This document shows positions 9,790-17,961 of a stretch of 64,000 nucleotides of DNA, one piece after another (the first letter of the stretch is position 1; every line of letters begins with the position of its first letter). The position numbers and the translations under genes are program-made. Source of the stretch: Kribbella solani. GTDB lineage: Bacteria > Actinomycetota > Actinomycetes > Propionibacteriales > Kribbellaceae. The notes below the pieces were generated by a model. That model had not been told where the DNA came from and did not search any database. It worked only from the letters and a program-made list of their open reading frames with translations. The stretch spans positions 2,232,001-2,296,000 of the forward strand of contig NZ_JACHNF010000001.1 of assembly GCF_014205295.1 (NCBI RefSeq), in the 5' to 3' direction.

Positions 9790-9833
9790 CCCCGTTCCCA
9801 CCCCGCCGATCCCATCGGAAGGGGCGGACGGGG
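9790..9833 (-). terminator. Hairpin after the Mur-ligase gene
   Basis: Nested arms pair: CCCCGT (9790-9795) with ACGGGG (9828-9833), then CCCCGCCGAT (9801-9810) with ATCGG (9814-9818) and GGGG (9821-9824), leaving small bulges. The hairpin starts directly after the Mur-ligase stop and ends a few nt before the next gene, so it may act as a terminator or a partial read-through attenuator. Confidence 0.4.
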
Positions 9834-11528
9834 TCAGTGCTGGGCTCTCTCGACCTTGCTCTTCAAGACTTCCGGTGTGTCGACAGTAGCTCCCTCGGAC
9901 CGCAACCAGCTGTCAAGACTCGCCCGATCCTGCAGAGTCATGACGGCCACCACGTCCCCGGCCCGCGCCTCGGCGACCAGTGCCTGCGTCGCGGCCAGCT
10001 CGGTCGGGTACGCCGGCACGTCCTCGACGCCCACCGAGGCGGCACCCGCCCGGAACACCGCCTCCAGCTCCTCCGGCGGCCGGCCGCGCAGGTACTCGCT
10101 CTTGTGCCCGAGCGTGACCCGGTCCGCCGCCCGCGCACCCATCGCGCCGAGGGTCGCGACCATCTCGTCGGCCCGGTCCCCGGGCGAACCCATCGCCAGC
10201 ATCAGCCGGCCGCCGGGCGGACGGACGCCGTTCATGATCTCGATCAGCGCCTCCAGCCCGGCTTCGTTGTGCGCGAGGTCGATCACGACGGTGAAGTCGC
10301 GCAGCGAGTACATGTTCATCCGGCCGGGGTTGTTCTCGTTCGGCGCGAACGTGGTCAGGCCCTCGATCACCGCCGCCCGCGGCAGCCCGAGCCCGAGCGC
10401 CGCCGACGCCGCGGCGAGGGTGTTCTCGACGTTGTAGTGCGACAGCCCGGACAGCGTCATCGGTACGTCGACCACCTTGACCAGCGGCTCCGGGTCGCGG
10501 GCCTGGTCGAGCACGGTGACGAACCCGTCCAGTACGGTCGTCGCCCGGCCGCCCTCGTCCAGTACGGTCCGGATCGACGGCGCGTCGGGGTCACGGGAGA
10601 ACACCCAGCACTTCGCCGGCGAGCCGAGCCGCATCGCGAACGTCCGCGGGTCGTCGCCGTTCACCACGCACCAGCCGCGCGGCCGGGTGATCTGGGTGAT
10701 GACCGCCTTCACCTCGGCGAGCTGGTCGATGGTGTCGATGCCGCCCAGGCCGAGGTGGTCGGCGGTCACGTTGGTGACGACGGAGACATCGTTGTACGCC
10801 ACGCCGATGCCCCGGCGGAGGATGCCGCCGCGCGCGGTCTCGGTGACCGCGAGCTGGATGCCCAGCTGGGACAGCACCTGCCCGGCGCCGCTCGGCCCGG
10901 AGAAGTCGCCGTACTTGACCAGTTCGCCGTCGAAGTACACGCCGTCGGTGCTCGACCAGCCGACGTGCAGCCCGGCGGCGCGGCCGATGTGCGCGATCAT
11001 CCGCGAAGTGGTGGTCTTGCCGTTCGTCCCGGTCACCGCGACCACCGGGACCTTCGGCCGCAGCGTCGGCGGCGCGTTGCCCGGCGGCTCGTTCCGGACC
11101 CGGTCGCCGACGGTCGCGATCAGGTCGCTCAGGTCGGCCTCGTGATCGGGGCGGAACGCGTCCAGTACCTCGACGATCCCGGCGCCGAGCGCGCGGGCGC
11201 GGCCCTCGTGCGCCCACGGGAACGCGACCACCAGCCGCCGGACGTCGGTCTCCGGGCGGACCCGGACGCCGATCCGGCCGATGCCGGCGGCGCGGGCGAT
11301 CCGGCGGACCACGTGCCCGGCGACCCGGATCGCGAACCGCTGCCGGAACCCGGACCCGATCCGGCCCGGCCGGGTACTACCAAGCCCGATCGCCTGCGCG
11401 TACACCTTCGCGGCCGGCGCGGGCGCGTCCACCAGCGCCGACACGTCCAGGGTCAGCTTCACCGCGGCACGACTGAAGTACAGGTTGGCACCGTCGAGAA
11501 CCCGGAGCTCGACCAGAGCTGTGGCCAT
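9834..11528 (-). CDS. Mur-ligase protein related to CphA but lacking ATP-grasp
   Basis: 564-residue ATP-dependent ligase-like protein. The first ~150 residues resemble the CphA N-terminal domain (ELRVLDGANLYFS here, against ETRVYRGPNIWS in CphA). The Mur domain follows at once: P-loop VTGTNGKTTTSRM near residue 165, TETARGGILRRGIG, NVTADHLGLGGIDT, and DLAHNEAGLEAL in the C-terminal domain. The ATP-grasp part of CphA is absent, so it should not add backbone Asp; a Mur-type amino-acid ligation is the expected chemistry, on an unknown acceptor. Its ATG overlaps the fabI stop (ATGA), tying it to the fabG-fabI operon. Cyanophycin-like or cell-envelope roles are both possible. Confidence 0.8.
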   Translation of the reverse strand: MATALVELRVLDGANLYFSRAAVKLTLDVSALVDAPAPAAKVYAQAIGLGSTRPGRIGSGFRQRFAIRVAGHVVRRIARAAGIGRIGVRVRPETDVRRLVVAFPWAHEGRARALGAGIVEVLDAFRPDHEADLSDLIATVGDRVRNEPPGNAPPTLRPKVPVVAVTGTNGKTTTSRMIAHIGRAAGLHVGWSSTDGVYFDGELVKYGDFSGPSGAGQVLSQLGIQLAVTETARGGILRRGIGVAYNDVSVVTNVTADHLGLGGIDTIDQLAEVKAVITQITRPRGWCVVNGDDPRTFAMRLGSPAKCWVFSRDPDAPSIRTVLDEGGRATTVLDGFVTVLDQARDPEPLVKVVDVPMTLSGLSHYNVENTLAAASAALGLGLPRAAVIEGLTTFAPNENNPGRMNMYSLRDFTVVIDLAHNEAGLEALIEIMNGVRPPGGRLMLAMGSPGDRADEMVATLGAMGARAADRVTLGHKSEYLRGRPPEELEAVFRAGAASVGVEDVPAYPTELAATQALVAEARAGDVVAVMTLQDRASLDSWLRSEGATVDTPEVLKSKVERAQH

Positions 11529-12298
11529 CAGGCACCCATCGCGTGGTAGCCGCCGTCGACGTGGACGATCTCGCCGGTGGTCGAGGGGAAGAAGTCACTC
11601 AGCAGCGCCACGATCGTCCGGCCGGTCGGCTCCAGGTCGGTCGGGTCCCAGCCCAGCGGAGCGCGCTCCAGCCACGGGCCCTCGAACTTCTCGAACCCCG
11701 GGATCGCCTTCGCGGCGAGCGTCTTCAGCGGCCCGGCCGAGACCAGGTTGCACCGGATGCCCTGGGCACCGAGATCACGCGCCAGGTACCGGCTGGTGGA
11801 CTCCAGCGCCGCCTTCGCGACCCCCATCCAGTCGTACCCGGGCCAGGCGACGGTCGCGTCGAAGGTCATGCCGACGACGCTGCCACCACGGCTCATCATC
11901 GGCGCGCACGCGACCGCGAGTGCCTTCAGGCTGTACGCCGAGACGTGGACCGCGTGCGACACGTCGTCCCACGGGCCGTCCAGGAACTTGCCGCCGAGGA
12001 TCGTCTCCGGGTTCCCGTACGCGATCGAGTGCACCACCCCGTCCAGACCGTCGACGTGCTCGCGGACGGCATCCGGAAGGGCGGCCAGGTGGTCCGGATT
12101 CGTGACGTCGAGCTCCAGTACCGGCGGCTCGGTGGGTAGCCGTTTGGCGATCCGTCTGGTGATGCCGAGCGCGCGGCCGAAGTTGGAGATGAGCACGGTC
12201 GCGCCCTGCTCCTGCGCGACTTTGGCGGTCGCGAAACCGATCGAGGTGTCGAGCGTGACGCCCGCGACCAGGATGCGCTTGCCGTCGAGGATGCCCAC
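11528..12298 (-). CDS. fabI: Enoyl-ACP reductase (FabI/InhA type)
   Basis: NADH-dependent enoyl-[acyl-carrier-protein] reductase for the last step of the fatty-acid elongation cycle. The 256-residue protein has the atypical SDR nucleotide-binding start GKRILVAGVTLDTSIGF and the FabI/InhA active site Y155-x6-K162 in YDWMGVAKAAL. LSDFFPSTTGE and HVDGGYHAMGA near the C-terminus are typical of actinobacterial FabI. It follows fabG by 33 nt, the same order as mabA-inhA in mycobacteria, and overlaps the Mur-ligase gene by ATGA. Confidence 0.95.
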   Translation of the reverse strand: MGILDGKRILVAGVTLDTSIGFATAKVAQEQGATVLISNFGRALGITRRIAKRLPTEPPVLELDVTNPDHLAALPDAVREHVDGLDGVVHSIAYGNPETILGGKFLDGPWDDVSHAVHVSAYSLKALAVACAPMMSRGGSVVGMTFDATVAWPGYDWMGVAKAALESTSRYLARDLGAQGIRCNLVSAGPLKTLAAKAIPGFEKFEGPWLERAPLGWDPTDLEPTGRTIVALLSDFFPSTTGEIVHVDGGYHAMGA

Positions 12299-12331
12299 CG
12301 GCGGGACCTTTCTAAGAACGAAACGGGATTG

Positions 12332-13036
12332 TCAGTTGCCCATGCCGATGCCGCCGTCGACCGGGATCACCGCGCCGGTGATGTAGCCGGCCTCCTCGGA
12401 CGACAGCCAGCGGACCGCGTTCGCGATCTCCTCGGTCCGGCCGAACCGGCCGAGCGGGATCTGGCCCAGGTACTGCTTCTGGGTGTCCTCGGGCAGCACC
12501 GCGGTCATGTCGGTCTCGACGAACCCGGGCGCGACCACGTTCGCGGTGATGCCACGGCTGCCGAGCTCGCGGGCGATCGAGCGGGCCATCCCGATCAGGC
12601 CGGACTTGCTGGCCGCGTAGTTCACCTGGCCCGGCGAACCGAGCAGGCCGACCACCGAGGAGATGAACACGATCCGGCCCCTGCGCAGCCGCAGCATGCC
12701 CTTCGCGGCCCGGCGCGCGACCCGGAACGAACCAGTCAGGTTGGTCTCGATGACCGCGTCCCAGTCGTCGTCGGACATCCGCAGCAGCAGCGTGTCGCGG
12801 GTGATGCCGGCGTTCGCCACCAGTACCTCGACCGGGCCGTGCTGCTCGGCGATGGTCTCGAACGCGGCATCCACCTGCTCCTGGTCGGTGATGTCGCACT
12901 TCACCCCGAGGAACCCGTCCGGTGGCGGGCTGGTGTTGTACGTGACCGCGACCTGATCGCCGGCCTCCTTGAACGCCGTCGCGATCGCCAGCCCGATCCC
13001 CCGGCTGCCGCCGGTCACCAACACAGACCTACCCAC
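12332..13036 (-). CDS. fabG: 3-oxoacyl-ACP reductase
   Basis: NADPH-dependent SDR that reduces 3-oxoacyl-ACP in type II fatty-acid synthesis (MabA-like). The 234-residue protein starts MGRSVLVTGG and has the cofactor motif TGGSRGIG, NAG at about 75-77, and the catalytic S126/S127, Y140 and K144 (YAASK). I chose GTG 13036 because AGGAGGAG lies 4-5 nt upstream of it; the longer frame would begin inside the ribosome-binding region. It is the first gene of the fabG-fabI-Mur-ligase operon. Confidence 0.95.
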   Translation of the reverse strand: MGRSVLVTGGSRGIGLAIATAFKEAGDQVAVTYNTSPPPDGFLGVKCDITDQEQVDAAFETIAEQHGPVEVLVANAGITRDTLLLRMSDDDWDAVIETNLTGSFRVARRAAKGMLRLRRGRIVFISSVVGLLGSPGQVNYAASKSGLIGMARSIARELGSRGITANVVAPGFVETDMTAVLPEDTQKQYLGQIPLGRFGRTEEIANAVRWLSSEEAGYITGAVIPVDGGIGMGN

Positions 13037-13081
13037 GAACTCCTCCTCACACGTCACCAGTCGGCACGAACGGTATCGCGC

Positions 13082-13138
13082 CAGGGTTGCCCCTTCAGGT
13101 GGCGGGTTGCCCCCCGTGAATTCGAGGGGGCAACCCTG
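13082..13138 (-). terminator. Competing hairpins between the dodecin gene and fabG
   Basis: The segment 13126-13138 can pair either with 13082-13093 (12 nt, CAGGGTTGCCCC) or with 13104-13114 (11 nt, GGGTTGCCCCC). The two left arms are direct repeats of each other. The structure lies between the dodecin stop and the fabG start, so it can terminate the dodecin transcript or act as an attenuator for fabG. Confidence 0.45.
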
Positions 13139-13177
13139 CGGCCGAGGGGATGCCCTCTGGAGTGGAGGGTTGTGCGG

Positions 13178-13390
13178 TCAGGAGTCTTCGAGGCGGAAAC
13201 CGACCTTCATGCCGACCTGGTAGTGGTCGATCTGGTTGTCGACGACGTGCCCGCGGATCTCGGTCACCTCGAACCAGTCGAGATGCCGCAGCGTCTCACC
13301 GGCCCGCGCGATCCCGTTCGTGATCGCCTGGTTCACGCCTTCCTTGGAGGTGCCGACGATCTCGGTCACCCGGTACGTGCGATCCGTCAT
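13178..13390 (-). CDS. Dodecin family flavin-binding protein
   Basis: Small 70-residue protein, MTDRTYRVTEIVGTS at the N-terminus, matching the dodecin fold: strand, helix (EGVNQAITNGIARAGETL), then two strands with LDWFEVTEIRGHV and QVGMKVGFRLE. Dodecins form 12-mers that bind flavin or coenzyme A and act as buffers. The Trp in LDWFEV matches the flavin-stacking Trp of the family. The start is ATG 13390 with GAAGAAGG upstream on the minus strand. Confidence 0.9.
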   Translation of the reverse strand: MTDRTYRVTEIVGTSKEGVNQAITNGIARAGETLRHLDWFEVTEIRGHVVDNQIDHYQVGMKVGFRLEDS

Positions 13391-13466
13391 GAATCCAACC
13401 TTCTTCCATCCTGGCTGCGCCCGGGCGGAGGACGCGGCGTACCGTTGGTCCTGGTGAGGAGGATAG

Positions 13467-13826
13467 ATGTCGAGACGCCATGAGCGGAGCGACGCGGACG
13501 TCATTTCGGTGACCAGCGCCCAGCCTGGCCGGTCCGAGGACCTGGACAGCCGGATCGTCAAGTACGCGTGGATGATGTCGATCCGGATCGTCTGTTTCGT
13601 GCTCGCCGTGCTCACCCCGTCGCCGTGGCGCTGGCTGTTCGTGGTCGGCGCGATCGCCTTGCCGTACTTCGCGGTCGTCCTCGCGAACGCGCACCGGTCC
13701 GCGGCTACCCCCGCCGCGGACCCGTACCTGGCCCCCGCGCGGCCCGCGATCGGGGAACGTCCGACGGTGGTCGTGCCCACGGATCAGGACGTGAGTGATG
13801 CTCGGGAAACCGACACCGAAAAGTGA
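13467..13826 (+). CDS. DUF3099 family membrane protein
   Basis: 119 residues, conserved in actinobacteria as DUF3099. Two hydrophobic helices are close together (about residues 33-50, SIRIVCFVLAVLTP, and 54-75, WLFVVGAIALPYFAVVLAN), with a charged N-terminus and a Pro-rich tail. GAGGAGG lies 5 nt before the ATG. Function is unknown. Its location near moaA, SURF1 and the fab genes is, from memory, a recurring actinobacterial neighbourhood. Confidence 0.8.
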   Translation: MSRRHERSDADVISVTSAQPGRSEDLDSRIVKYAWMMSIRIVCFVLAVLTPSPWRWLFVVGAIALPYFAVVLANAHRSAATPAADPYLAPARPAIGERPTVVVPTDQDVSDARETDTEK

Positions 13827-13914
13827 TCTGGGTCGGGACTGGAAAACATGTGCCAATCCGTGTCAGAATCTCCCGCGTGCTCTGAAGTTCGAGATAGAAA
13901 TTCAGGGACTTGAT

Positions 13915-13954
13915 GCGGCGTCGGACGGCTCCCCCCGTGGCTGTCCGACGTCGC
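13915..13954 (+). terminator. Rho-independent terminator
   Basis: Arms 13915-13926 (GCGGCGTCGGAC) and 13943-13954 (GTCCGACGTCGC) pair at 11 positions plus one G-U, followed by TTCATTTT. It lies 88 nt after the DUF3099 stop. Confidence 0.7.
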
Positions 13955-14009
13955 TTCATTTTGTCCGGCGCTCAATTTGTCCACGCTATTGATTATTGAG
14001 GCATCAGGA

Positions 14010-14207
14010 ATGCAGAGGAATGGCAGCGAAGTCTGCTCCGCGCGTGGCTGCGGCAACCCGGCCACCTGGGCCTTGCGCTGGAACAACCCGAAGATCCACA
14101 CGCCGGACCGGCGGAAGACCTGGCTCGCCTGTGACGAACACAAGGAGAGCTTGTCCGACTTCCTCGGCCGGCGGTCATTCCTGCGCGAGACCGAACCATT
14201 CAGCTGA
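14010..14207 (+). CDS. Small Cys-rich conserved actinobacterial protein
   Basis: 65 residues. C9, C14, C41 and H44 (CSARGC and ACDEH) could bind one zinc ion. The block ALRWNNPKIHTPDRRKTW and the ending SFLRETEP look strongly conserved; similar small actinobacterial proteins have carried doubtful database names, so I assign no function. The start is ATG 14010; the frame is open further upstream (ATG 13977), but that extension has no Cys motif. No strong Shine-Dalgarno sequence is seen. Confidence 0.65.
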   Translation: MQRNGSEVCSARGCGNPATWALRWNNPKIHTPDRRKTWLACDEHKESLSDFLGRRSFLRETEPFS

Positions 14208-14266
14208 CGAATGCACTGACCACCGGATAGCGAAAAACCGCATTTCCGGATTGGTCCGGTCTGGTC

Positions 14267-15286
14267 TCAACCGCCGATCGCGGACATCGGCCGGACCGGT
14301 TGCAGGAAGCTCGGGTCGTTGATGCCATGGCCGGGCAGTTTGTTCGCCATCGCGCGCCGCCACCGATCGGCAAGTTCGGCATCGTCGGCGCCGTCCCGGA
14401 GCGCGGTCCGCAGATCCGATTCGGTCCGGGCGAACAGGCAGTCCCGGACCTGGCCGTCGGCGGTCAGCCGGACCCGGTCGCAGTCACCGCAGAACGGCCG
14501 GGTGACGGACGCGATGATTCCCACCGCCCGCGGCCCGCCGTCGATCACGAACGACTCGGCCGGCGCGCTCCCCCGCTTCGACGCGTCGTCCGGCGTCAGC
14601 GTGAACCGCTCCGACAACTTCGCCAGGATCTCGTCGGCGGTGACCATCGTGGCCCGGTTCCAGCCGTGCTGCGCGTCCAGCGGCATCTGCTCGATGAACC
14701 GCAGTTCGTACCCGTGGTCGAGGCAGAACTCCAGCAGCTCCGGTGCCTCGGTGTCGTTCACGCCGCGCATCAGGACCGCGTTCACCTTCACCGGCGTCAG
14801 GCCCGCCTCCCGCGCGGCGGCGAGCCCGGCGAGTACGTCCTTCAGCCGGTCCCGGCGGGCGAGCTGCTGGAAGGTGTCCGGCCGGATCGTGTCCAGGCTC
14901 ACGTTCACCCGGTCCAGACCGGCTTCCTTCAGCGCGGCCGCCTGCCGGGCCAGACCGATCCCGTTGGTCGTCAGCGAGACTTCCGGCCGCGGTTCGAGTG
15001 CCGTCGTACGCGCCACGATGCCGACCAGGCCGCGGCGCAGCAGCGGCTCGCCACCGGTGTACCTGACCTCGCGGACGCCGAGGTGCGTGACCGCGACCGA
15101 GACCAGCCGGATCACCTCGTCGTCGGTGAGCAGCTCGGGCTTGCCGAGCCAGTCCAGCCCTTCCTCGGGCATGCAGTACGTACAGCGCAGATTGCAACGG
15201 TCCGTGAGCGAGACCCGCAGGTCCGTGGCGACCCGGCCGTACCGGTCGGCCAGACCGTGCTGTGTCGTCTCCTGGATCGCCGTCAT
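14267..15286 (-). CDS. moaA: GTP 3',8-cyclase (molybdenum cofactor biosynthesis)
   Basis: Radical-SAM enzyme that converts GTP to 3',8-cyclo-7,8-dihydro-GTP, the first step of molybdopterin synthesis. The 339-residue protein has the N-terminal cluster C31-x3-C35-x2-C38 (CNLRCTYC), YTGGEPLLR for SAM binding, the C-terminal cluster PFCGDCDRVRL with a later Cys in VRDCLF, and the C-terminal Gly-Gly (SAIGG) needed by MoaA. The start is ATG 15286; GTG 15289 just before it is also possible. No other moa gene is in the window. Confidence 0.96.
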   Translation of the reverse strand: MTAIQETTQHGLADRYGRVATDLRVSLTDRCNLRCTYCMPEEGLDWLGKPELLTDDEVIRLVSVAVTHLGVREVRYTGGEPLLRRGLVGIVARTTALEPRPEVSLTTNGIGLARQAAALKEAGLDRVNVSLDTIRPDTFQQLARRDRLKDVLAGLAAAREAGLTPVKVNAVLMRGVNDTEAPELLEFCLDHGYELRFIEQMPLDAQHGWNRATMVTADEILAKLSERFTLTPDDASKRGSAPAESFVIDGGPRAVGIIASVTRPFCGDCDRVRLTADGQVRDCLFARTESDLRTALRDGADDAELADRWRRAMANKLPGHGINDPSFLQPVRPMSAIGG

Positions 15287-15331
15287 CACTCCAGCCTACG
15301 TGCCGAGTGCAGCTCATTTCAGGGTATGGCT

Positions 15332-15337
15332 TAAGTT
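15332..15337 (+). promoter_or_regulatory. Candidate -10 box for a leaderless SURF1 gene
   Basis: TAAGTT ends 6 nt before the GTG start at 15344, with no Shine-Dalgarno sequence between. This suggests a leaderless transcript. Confidence 0.45.
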
Positions 15338-15343
15338 CGAGAT

Positions 15344-16126
15344 GTGGGTCGCATCCTGAATGTCCGCTGGATCACCGCCGCGCTGGCGATCCTGGTACTC
15401 GCCGCCGTCTGCATCGCGCTCGGCCGCTGGCAGCTGCACCGGCTCGACGAGCGCAAGGCGCGGAACACCGTCACCCGGACCAACCTGGCCGCGGCGCCCG
15501 CGCCGCTCGACCAGATCCTCGGCCCGCGGGGCGTCGTCGGCGACCAGCACGCCTGGCGTACGGCTACGGTGACCGGGAAGTACGACGCCTCGAAGCAGAT
15601 CGTGCTCAAGTACCGCAACGTCAACGACAAGCCCGGCTTCGAGATCGTCACGCCGCTGATGCTGCCGAACGGCAAGGCGGTCCTGGTCGACCGTGGGTTC
15701 CTGGCCCGGCAGAGCTCCGAGCTGATGCCGCAGCACGTGCCCTCCGTTCCCGGCGGCGAGGTGACCGTGACCGGCCGCCTGCAGCGCAGCGAACGCGGCG
15801 GCCACACCTCGGGCGGCACGCCGGAGGACGGGACGGCGCGCCTGATCAACGGACCGGACTACGCCAAGGTCCTCGGCCTGAACCTGTACGACGGGTACCT
15901 GACGATCGACAAGCAGGAACCGGCCAACGACGCGGCGTTCGGCGCGTTCCCCGGACCGGAGATCGACGACGGGCCACACTTCTTCTACGCGCTGCAGTGG
16001 TTCTTCTTCGCCCTGCTCGCGGTCGGCGGACTCGTCTACTTCACCAGACAGGGAGGGCGCGATGACAAGTCGGAGGACGACGAAGTCGTCGAGCGGTCCG
16101 AAGCCCGTGCCGGAGCGGCGGATTGA
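15344..16126 (+). CDS. SURF1 family cytochrome oxidase assembly protein
   Basis: 260-residue membrane protein of the SURF1/Shy1 family, which helps insert haem a into cytochrome c oxidase. Two membrane helices bracket an extracytoplasmic domain: ITAALAILVLAAVCIALG at about 8-25 and WFFFALLAVGGLVYF at about 215-230. The family motif GRWQLHRLDERKARN follows the first helix, and VDRGFL is present in the middle. The C-terminal tail overlaps the next gene by 65 nt. The start is GTG 15344, six bases after a -10-like hexamer. Confidence 0.9.
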   Translation: MGRILNVRWITAALAILVLAAVCIALGRWQLHRLDERKARNTVTRTNLAAAPAPLDQILGPRGVVGDQHAWRTATVTGKYDASKQIVLKYRNVNDKPGFEIVTPLMLPNGKAVLVDRGFLARQSSELMPQHVPSVPGGEVTVTGRLQRSERGGHTSGGTPEDGTARLINGPDYAKVLGLNLYDGYLTIDKQEPANDAAFGAFPGPEIDDGPHFFYALQWFFFALLAVGGLVYFTRQGGRDDKSEDDEVVERSEARAGAAD

Positions 16127-17897
16127 GGACTACGCGCTGATCGGTGACCTGCAGACCGCCGCGCTGGTCTCGAAGCAGGGCTCGATCGACTGGCTGTGCT
16201 TCCCGCGGTTCGACTCGCCGGCCTGCTTCGCCGCCCTGCTCGGCAGCGACGACAACGGGCACTGGCGGATCGCGCCGCGGGACGCCGACGCCGTGAGCAG
16301 CAGGCACTACCGGGGCGACACGCTCGTACTCGAAACCGAGTGGTCGACGCCGTCGGGTTCGGTCCGGGTGATCGACTTCATGCCACCGCGGGACGCGGCC
16401 CCGGACGTCGTACGGATCGTGGAAGGCGTCAGCGGCTCGGTCGAGCTGCGGTCCGAGCTGAAGCTGCGGTTCGACTACGGTCACGTGGTGCCGTGGGTAC
16501 GGCGATCCGATGGGCAGATCGACGCGATCGCGGGGCCGGACGCGGTTTCGTTGCGGTCCGACGTGCATCAGTACGGGCGGGATCTGACCACGTACAGCGA
16601 CTTCCGGATCGGCGCGAACGACCGCGCGTGGTTCGTACTCACCTGGCATCCGTCGCACCACACGGTACCCGAGCCGACCGACGCGCTCGGGTCGCTCGAA
16701 CCGACGGAGACGTTCTGGACCGACTGGATCGGGCGTACGAGCCGCGCGACCGATGTCAGCGAGGAAGTCACCCGTTCCGTGCTGACGCTCAAGGCACTCA
16801 CGTACGCGCCGTCCGGCGGCATCGTCGCGGCCCCGACCACGTCCTTGCCGGAGGCACTCGGCGGCGGCCGGAACTGGGACTACCGGTACTGCTGGTTGCG
16901 CGACGCAACGATGACGCTGTCCGCGATGCTGCGGGCCGGCTACACCGACGAGGCCGAAGCCTGGCGGAACTGGCTGCTCCGCGCGATCGCCGGCTCCCCC
17001 GAGGACCTGCAGATCATGTACGGCGTGACCGGTGAACGCCGGCTGACCGAGTTCGAGGCCGGCTGGCTGCCCGGGTTCGGCTCGTCGGCGCCGGTCCGGA
17101 TCGGGAACGCGGCCGCCGAACAACTGCAGCTCGACGTGTACGGCGAAGTGATGGACGTACTCGCCCTGGCCCGCGAGGCGCAGATCGGGGCGACCGACGA
17201 AGCCTGGCAGGTGCAGCGCGGCCTGATGCGCCACCTGGAGGACGTCTGGGACCAGCCCGACGAAGGCATCTGGGAGGTCCGCGGCGGCCGGCAGCACTTC
17301 ACGTACTCGAAGGTGATGGCGTGGGTCGCGTTCGACCGGGCGGCGCGCGCGGTGGAGCGGTTCGGGCTGAGCGGTCCGGCGGCGGAATGGAAGGCGCGCG
17401 CGGCCGAGATCCACCAAGAGGTCTGCGACCAGGCGTACGACCCGGACCGGAACTCGTTCACCCAGGCGTACGGCAGCAAGGCGCTGGACGCGGCCGTACT
17501 GCTGATCCCGCAGGTCGGCTTCCTGCCGGCCGACGATCCGCGCGTGGTCGGGACAGTGGACGCCGTGCAACGGGAGCTGGCGTCGGACGGGTTCGTCCGG
17601 CGGTACCTCACCGAGCACACCGACGACGGCCTGGAAGGCGACGAGGGCACGTTCCTGATTTGCTCGTTCTGGCTGGCGGACTCCTTGGCGATGATCGGCC
17701 GGGTCGGCGAAGCCCGGGACCTGTACGAGAAGCTGGTTGCCCTGCGCAACGACGTCGGCCTGCTGGCGGAGGAGTACGACGTGAACTCCGGCCGGATGCT
17801 CGGCAACTTCCCGCAGGCGTTCTCACACCTCGGCCTGGTCAACACCGCCTGGCACCTGACCACCGCCGAATCACCGCTGCGCCGATCGGCCTACTGA
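16062..17897 (+). CDS. Glycoside hydrolase family 15 protein
   Basis: 611 residues with the GH15 layout: an N-terminal beta-domain beginning RIEDYALIGDLQTAALVS and SIDWLCFPRFDSP, then an (alpha/alpha)6 barrel with NWDYRYCWLRDA. Probable catalytic Glu residues lie in GIWEVRG (about residue 405) and LAEEYD (about 569). Bacterial members of this type include glucoamylases and alpha,alpha-trehalases; sequence alone does not decide. No signal peptide is seen, so it probably acts in the cytoplasm on trehalose or maltodextrin. ATG 16062 has GGGAGGGCG just upstream, so the 65-nt overlap with SURF1 looks real. Confidence 0.88.
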   Translation: MTSRRTTKSSSGPKPVPERRIEDYALIGDLQTAALVSKQGSIDWLCFPRFDSPACFAALLGSDDNGHWRIAPRDADAVSSRHYRGDTLVLETEWSTPSGSVRVIDFMPPRDAAPDVVRIVEGVSGSVELRSELKLRFDYGHVVPWVRRSDGQIDAIAGPDAVSLRSDVHQYGRDLTTYSDFRIGANDRAWFVLTWHPSHHTVPEPTDALGSLEPTETFWTDWIGRTSRATDVSEEVTRSVLTLKALTYAPSGGIVAAPTTSLPEALGGGRNWDYRYCWLRDATMTLSAMLRAGYTDEAEAWRNWLLRAIAGSPEDLQIMYGVTGERRLTEFEAGWLPGFGSSAPVRIGNAAAEQLQLDVYGEVMDVLALAREAQIGATDEAWQVQRGLMRHLEDVWDQPDEGIWEVRGGRQHFTYSKVMAWVAFDRAARAVERFGLSGPAAEWKARAAEIHQEVCDQAYDPDRNSFTQAYGSKALDAAVLLIPQVGFLPADDPRVVGTVDAVQRELASDGFVRRYLTEHTDDGLEGDEGTFLICSFWLADSLAMIGRVGEARDLYEKLVALRNDVGLLAEEYDVNSGRMLGNFPQAFSHLGLVNTAWHLTTAESPLRRSAY

Positions 17898-17961
17898 GCA
17901 CTTCTTGCCGTCGGCCACTGTTCGAGGTGCGCGGCCGGGGGTGGTGCGGCAGGATGGTGGT

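Noticed and set aside
14208..14266. Possible terminator between the small Cys protein and moaA
   Set aside because: Pairing GACCACCGGA with TCCGGTCTGGTC needs a 2-nt bulge and a long loop; too weak to call.
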